Shown in pieces: positions 60,126 to 64,000 of a stretch of DNA of 64,000 bases (positions are counted from its first letter, which is position 1; each line of letters starts with the position of its first letter). The notes beneath the pieces are model-generated. The model ran no database searches. It saw nothing but the letters and a program-made list of their open reading frames with translations, and had not been told where the DNA came from. The stretch covers positions 1-64,000 of the forward strand of contig CAZTFF010000003.1 in the NCBI GenBank assembly GCA_964612485.1. Direction: 5' to 3'. The stretch comes from JAFGNV01 sp964612485. Lineage in GTDB: Bacteria; Chloroflexota; Anaerolineae; 4572-78; J111. Made by a program: the position numbers and the translations under genes.

Positions 60126-62078
60126 TCACTCGTTACTTTCCAGATGCGGAAAGGCATCAATCGCGTGCGGCAGATTGAGCGCGTCTACAAAGCGGGTCTG
60201 AAATTCAAGCTGGGCGGCGGTTTCTACGTACTCAATCCAGCGGGCCAACTCCCTGGCGCGCTGCCGCCGCTCCCGGCTGAGCAGGCACAACACCGCCCCA
60301 TCGCCCGCCGAGTTGCCCACCGCGTAAACGTTGTCCAGATCGCAATCCGGGAACAGGCCAATCTGCATGGCCCGTTTTTTGTCGATGTGCGCGCCAAAGC
60401 CGCCGGCCAGCAGCACCCGGTCCAGCTTGTTTACGCCGCGCCGCTCCATCAGCATTTTGGCGCCGGTGTAGAGGGCGCTTTTGGCCAGTTGGATGGAGCG
60501 AATGTCTTTCTGGGTGATCACGATCTCTTTGCCGGTGGAGGTTTGCGCCGCCGTCGCCAGCACATATTCGCCCACCCGGTGGGTGGCCCGGAAATTGGGC
60601 GAGGCGGTGTCGCGGTTGAATTTACCGTCAGCGCCGATCATGCCGGTGGTGAACAACTCCGCCACTACATCAATCATACCCGACCCGCAGATGCCGGCGG
60701 CCTGCACCGCCTCATTTGGTAATTCGTCGCTCCAGCCGGGCTGGCCGATCACCCGGAAACGCGGCGTCAGAGTAGCGGGATCAATGCGTACCTGCTCGAT
60801 GGCGCCGGGCGCGGCCCGCATCCCGTGGCTGATCTCGCCGCCTTCAAAGGCCGGCCCGGTGGGGCTGGAGGCCGACAGCAGCCATTCTTTGTTGCCCACC
60901 AGAATTTCGGCGTTGGTGCCGATGTCTACAATTAAATGAATACCGTCGTGAATGTGGGGCGATTCGGCAATGACCACGGCCATATTGTCGGCCCCCACAT
61001 AGCCGGCCTCGGCGGGCAAAATATGCAGGTTAGCGCCCGGCCCTACCGCCAGCCCCAATTCCCGGGCTTTGAGATCAAGCGCGTCATTTGTAACCAGCGA
61101 AAACGGCGAACGGCCCAGGGGGTGGGGATCAACCCCCAACAGCAGGGCCATCATCACGGTGTTGCCCACCATCACCAGTTCGGTCACATCGTCCGGCTGC
61201 AATTTGGCCGCGCGCGCCGCCCGTTTGACCAGTTTGGCAAGGGCCTCAATGATGGCGCGATGCATTTTGTCAACGCCGGTTTCATTGGCGGCGGCATAGC
61301 TGATACGGCTCATAATATCTTCGCCGTAGGTGGTTTGGGGGTTCATCATCGCCTCGGTGGCTAAAATCGCGCCGGTACGGAGATCAACCAGGTGACCGGC
61401 CACGGTGGTGGTGCCCAGGTCGATAGCCATACCGTACGCGCCCTCCTGATACCCCGGCTGCGCCCGGACAACCTCCTGCTCATCCCACACCGTCACCGTG
61501 ACCTCCCACTTGCCCTGCCGCAGCACGGCCTGCAAATCGCGCAGGGCGTAAAAATCAATCCGCAGGTTTTCCAGGCCGTGCGTTTCTTGCAGGGCGCTTT
61601 GCAGCCGTTGCCAATCGCCGTGGTGGTTGTTGTGGAGATCGGGCGGCTGCATTTTGACAAAATATTGGCGAATAGCCGGGTCCAGTTCCACCTGGCGCGC
61701 GGTGGCGCTTTTTCGCACAATCTGCTTGCGGGCCTGGCTCTCCTCCGGCACATCGACCACCAGATTTCCCCGCGCGCAGGCGGCGCAAGCTAACCGAAAC
61801 GCGCCGGGATCGCGGCGGCGTTTCTGCCAGTAGGCGATTTCATCTTCGGCGGGCGGGGTGATGTTCTCTGCTTTGGATACAATCCCGTATTTGGAGAAAT
61901 CCCCTTCATCGATCAAAATTTTGCATTTGCCGCAGGTTTTTTGCCCGCCGCAGATACTTTCGATCTCTACGCCCATTTCGCGGGCAGCGTCCAGCAAAGT
62001 CTGTCCTGCCGGCACCGTTCCCTGCCGGCCTGAGGGTTGGAAAACGATGTGATGTTTTTTGAGGAAGTCTTTGGGCAT
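60126..62078 (-). CDS. RACo-like corrinoid activation protein (ferredoxin plus ASKHA)
   Basis: The 650-residue protein reduces inactive cob(II)alamin on corrinoid proteins using ATP. An N-terminal [2Fe-2S] domain (residues 8-95) has Cys ligands in ICGGQKTCGKC and a later Cys in the ACAACARG block. A linker domain and an ASKHA ATPase (from about residue 215) follow, with AMAIDLGTTTVAGHLVDL, GNTVMMALLLG, VDIGTNAEILV and LLAGGFGAHID. ATG 62078 follows AAAGGAACC; the longer frame is not needed. RamA/RACo proteins serve methyltransferases of methylamine, methoxyaromatic or acetyl-CoA pathways, but none is encoded in the window. It is monocistronic here. Confidence 0.88.
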   Translation of the reverse strand: MPKDFLKKHHIVFQPSGRQGTVPAGQTLLDAAREMGVEIESICGGQKTCGKCKILIDEGDFSKYGIVSKAENITPPAEDEIAYWQKRRRDPGAFRLACAACARGNLVVDVPEESQARKQIVRKSATARQVELDPAIRQYFVKMQPPDLHNNHHGDWQRLQSALQETHGLENLRIDFYALRDLQAVLRQGKWEVTVTVWDEQEVVRAQPGYQEGAYGMAIDLGTTTVAGHLVDLRTGAILATEAMMNPQTTYGEDIMSRISYAAANETGVDKMHRAIIEALAKLVKRAARAAKLQPDDVTELVMVGNTVMMALLLGVDPHPLGRSPFSLVTNDALDLKARELGLAVGPGANLHILPAEAGYVGADNMAVVIAESPHIHDGIHLIVDIGTNAEILVGNKEWLLSASSPTGPAFEGGEISHGMRAAPGAIEQVRIDPATLTPRFRVIGQPGWSDELPNEAVQAAGICGSGMIDVVAELFTTGMIGADGKFNRDTASPNFRATHRVGEYVLATAAQTSTGKEIVITQKDIRSIQLAKSALYTGAKMLMERRGVNKLDRVLLAGGFGAHIDKKRAMQIGLFPDCDLDNVYAVGNSAGDGAVLCLLSRERRQRARELARWIEYVETAAQLEFQTRFVDALNLPHAIDAFPHLESNE

Positions 62079-62495
62079 GGATGGTTCCTTTGGGAAATGA
62101 CGACCGACTGTCGACGACCGACCATCGTAAATCTGAATCAACGTTGAATCACACTGTTGTTGCCGTCAAAAAGTAAAGCTCACCGTGTGGCGAGCTTGTG
62201 TAATTATAGTCAAGTTAAGGGAAAACCAAAATGGTATTATGATTAGGACTTACGCAACCATGTTCGCTGATTTTAGGCAAACCCATTCACTTTTCAAAAC
62301 GAACAGCTTCACTTTTCAAAATGAACAGCTTCACTTTTCAAAACGAACAGCTTCACTTTTCAAAACGAACAGCTTCACTTTCCAAAACGAACAGCTTCAC
62401 TTTTCAAAACGAACAGCTTCATCACCGCCCCGTCCGTTTGGACACAACGGCAAGGGTGAATACAATAAGACCTTTCGATAGCCAAGGAGCCTGCC
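62079..62495. other. Divergent intergenic region with tandem repeats
   Basis: The gap of about 417 bp between RACo and the glycoside hydrolase-like gene holds promoters for both directions, which I cannot define, and the 22-bp repeat array at 62288-62419. An ORF runs across the array only because 22 is not a multiple of three and no stop arises in the cycle; it is not thought to be a gene. Confidence 0.5.
62288..62419. repeat. Six tandem copies of a 22-bp unit
   Basis: The unit CACTTTTCAAAACGAACAGC plus TT is repeated six times without spacers. One copy has ATG for ACG and one has TCC for TTC. The near-identity implies recent expansion. It sits 77 bp before the next gene start, where it could act as a multi-site operator or be a neutral minisatellite. 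Confidence 0.95.
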
Positions 62496-63833
62496 GTGCC
62501 ATCCAAAACCCTACTGATCGGCCTGTTGATATTTCTGCCGCTGCTGGCCTGCAGTAATTCGTTAAGCCAGGCAGCCAAGCCAACCGTTACCCGCGTAAAA
62601 CTGGTCCAATTTGATACGCCCACGCCAACGCTTACAATGGCCCCAACTAAAACTACCACTGCCACCCCTACCCCTACCCTGACACCAACGCCCACGCCCG
62701 TTCCGGCCACCAACACGCCCACTCCGGCGGCCAGCGATACCCCCACCCCAACGCCCAGCCCGATGCCGACCCAAACGCCGGTTCCGGCGGTGGTGACAGC
62801 CGCGGCGGAGGCGGCCTTATCGACTCAGGCCACCGAAACCATAGCTCAAAATCATCTGGGCTACGGCGTGCAATTGGCCGAGGCCAAAAATATGGAATTG
62901 GCCGTGCAGGGTGGTTTTACCTGGGCCAAGCACGATCTCAATATTCGGGAGGGCACCAACTTCATCACCAACGCCGACAACCTGCTCAACGATCTGCGAA
63001 AAAGCGGCGCGGAACACGTGCTGCTCAAATTGATCGTATGGAGCGAGGGCGGCCTGTCCGACGCGCCGCGCACCGGCGAAGAGATCAAAAATTACGCCGA
63101 AAACGCCGCCGAAGCCGCCGAATTTATCCGCAGCCGCCACGGAGCCGGCTACCAGACCATTGCCTACGAAATCTGGAACGAACCCAATCTCAACTGGGAA
63201 TGGGAAAACAACCCCAACCCGGCGGAGTTCGTCAACCTGCTGCGGGCCGCGTCTGCCGCCATCCGCGAAGCCGACCCGCAGGCCATCATTGTCAGCGGGG
63301 CCACCTCGCCGGGAGGGGATTATGATGATCTAAAGTTTTTAGAGGGCATGTACGCCAACGGCGTCAAAGGATTGGTTGACGCCATTGGCAGCCATCCCTA
63401 CGGCGGGCCGTGGCCGCACGATCACCCCACCGGCATCGACGCGCAGGGCAACGGCTGGCCTTACTTCCGCAAAGCCGAGGCGCAGCGGGCCATTATGGAA
63501 AGCTATGGCGATACCGGCACCCAGATTTGGGCCACCGAATTTAGCTGGCTGGCCGGCATTCCCCACTGCGATTTTGGGGAGCATACCCGCTGGCAGGTAT
63601 CGGCGCAGCAGCAGGCCGATCATCTGGTGGCCGCCTACAGCTACGCCCACCAAAACTGGCCGTGGATGGGGCCGATGTTTGTAGTGTACGATTTCGCTCT
63701 CACCGGCCGCTACGGCGAATGCCATCCGGCGTCGGGCTACTCTATTCTGCGGCCCGATCCCCACACGCCCGGCAACATCATCAGCCCGGCGGCGCAGGCG
63801 TTGTTTGAGATGTCCAAGCAGTCGGGGTGGTAG
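62496..63833 (+). CDS. Glycoside hydrolase-like secreted lipoprotein (clan A TIM barrel)
   Basis: This 445-residue protein has a signal peptide ending at lipobox LLAC (C19), a long Thr-Pro linker (residues 38-95) and a TIM-barrel domain. Clan GH-A features are visible: acid/base E229 in EIWNEPNLNWE and a candidate nucleophile E348 in WATEFSWLAG, plus SHPYGGPWP. It is closest in feel to GH5/GH39-type enzymes, and would act on polysaccharide outside the cell while tethered to it. It may equally be a binding protein that lost activity; both Glu are present, so activity is likely. The GTG start follows AAGGAG. Just upstream is the 22-bp repeat array. Confidence 0.82.
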   Translation: MPSKTLLIGLLIFLPLLACSNSLSQAAKPTVTRVKLVQFDTPTPTLTMAPTKTTTATPTPTLTPTPTPVPATNTPTPAASDTPTPTPSPMPTQTPVPAVVTAAAEAALSTQATETIAQNHLGYGVQLAEAKNMELAVQGGFTWAKHDLNIREGTNFITNADNLLNDLRKSGAEHVLLKLIVWSEGGLSDAPRTGEEIKNYAENAAEAAEFIRSRHGAGYQTIAYEIWNEPNLNWEWENNPNPAEFVNLLRAASAAIREADPQAIIVSGATSPGGDYDDLKFLEGMYANGVKGLVDAIGSHPYGGPWPHDHPTGIDAQGNGWPYFRKAEAQRAIMESYGDTGTQIWATEFSWLAGIPHCDFGEHTRWQVSAQQQADHLVAAYSYAHQNWPWMGPMFVVYDFALTGRYGECHPASGYSILRPDPHTPGNIISPAAQALFEMSKQSGW

Positions 63834-63916
63834 ACACAAAATATTTTATGTCACTTGCCTTGGCATGGGTGATGCTTTATACTGGAAGATAAGTAATCAG
63901 GTAACTTGCAGGGCTA

Positions 63917-64000
63917 ATGTCAGATTTAGATGATCGTCAAAAGCTGCTCGACCGTCACCGGCGGCGCTTGCAAAAACTCAAAGAAAAAGCCGCGTTTCTG
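63917..64000 (+). CDS. Partial CDS, N-terminus of unknown helical protein
   Basis: The last 84 bases encode 28 residues (MSDLDDRQKLLDRHRRRLQK and on) before the window ends. The highly charged helical start resembles the short N-terminal segment found before effector, TIR, caspase-like or NACHT-type modules in some Chloroflexota and cyanobacterial proteins, but this is memory-based and weak. There is no strong ribosome site: GCAGGGCTA lies upstream. It could be part of a signalling or defence gene in the next window. Confidence 0.4.
   Translation, partial: MSDLDDRQKLLDRHRRRLQKLKEKAAFL

Noticed and set aside
62288..62419. CRISPR array
   Set aside because: The units are contiguous with no unique spacers, and no cas genes are present.
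62185..62481. A 98-codon ORF crossing the 22-bp repeats
   Set aside because: It stays open only because the repeat contains no stop in any frame; there is no ribosome site or protein-like content.

Overview
The window looks like a chromosomal contig or scaffold from an uncultured Chloroflexota bacterium of the Anaerolineae type. This is an inference from gene content and style: Thr-Pro-rich lipoprotein linkers, a split DUF3662/FHA pair, a TGS-uridine kinase fusion, many orphan receiver proteins, and binding-protein sugar ABC operons without their own ATPase. No rRNA, tRNA or CRISPR array was seen. Two 100-N gaps (26793-26892, 43301-43400) are flanked by exact 55-bp and 37-bp duplications, so they look like unmerged contig overlaps rather than missing DNA.

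Layout. 0-1.3 kb: a tyrosine recombinase with a dif-like inverted repeat just upstream of it. 1.5-7.6 kb: pyrD/pyrK (pyrimidine synthesis), a cyclase-family hydrolase, a hybrid histidine kinase and a convergent receiver protein. 8-24 kb: the main catabolic island. A lipoprotein carries two nearly identical sugar-binding domains and is followed by two permeases. A LacI regulator follows, with a consensus promoter and operator, then genes for uronic acid use: uxaC, a tagaturonate 3-epimerase (uxaE), an SDR fructuronate reductase, a HAD phosphatase, a LarA-type nickel hydroxyacid epimerase, 6-phosphogluconate dehydrogenase and a PPi-type phosphofructokinase. No mannonate dehydratase, KDG kinase or KDPG aldolase is present. 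I propose that mannonate is epimerised to gluconate by the LarA homologue and then enters the pentose phosphate pathway.

24-27 kb holds several shortened genes (a broken hydrolase-like gene, an internally deleted YeeE/YedE transporter, a truncated DoxX-like gene) among two small glycosyltransferases and a DoxX protein. 27-33 kb: a processive GT2 glycosyltransferase, two MFS transporters and a ferredoxin-phytoene desaturase-like fusion. 33-36 kb: endonuclease IV, a receiver protein and MutY. 36-43.1 kb: a GntR regulator followed by five same-strand genes closed by a strong terminator: an ATCase-like transcarbamoylase with an altered acceptor-site motif, a YgeW-type knotted transcarbamoylase, carbamate kinase and two fold-type II PLP enzymes. 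This looks like fermentation of a carbamoylated amino compound with ATP recovery.

43-50 kb: a membrane-anchored DnaJ-type zinc-finger protein, a sirtuin remnant beside an intact sirtuin, a DUF89 phosphatase, a small conserved protein behind a hairpin-rich leader, xylulokinase, a receiver protein with a Cys-rich domain and winged helix, and an unknown protein. 50-57 kb (minus strand): an overlapping operon of sensor kinase, unknown membrane protein and glpA-glpB-glpC. 57-64 kb: the nucleoside kinase fusion, the FHA pair, a RACo-like corrinoid activator, a 22-bp tandem repeat array, a glycoside hydrolase-like lipoprotein and the start of a further gene.

Several intergenic spacers are filled with short inverted-repeat families (AATCTCC type, GTAGCAAAG type, GTCATTCTGAGCGAAGCG type) that often begin at the upstream stop codon.
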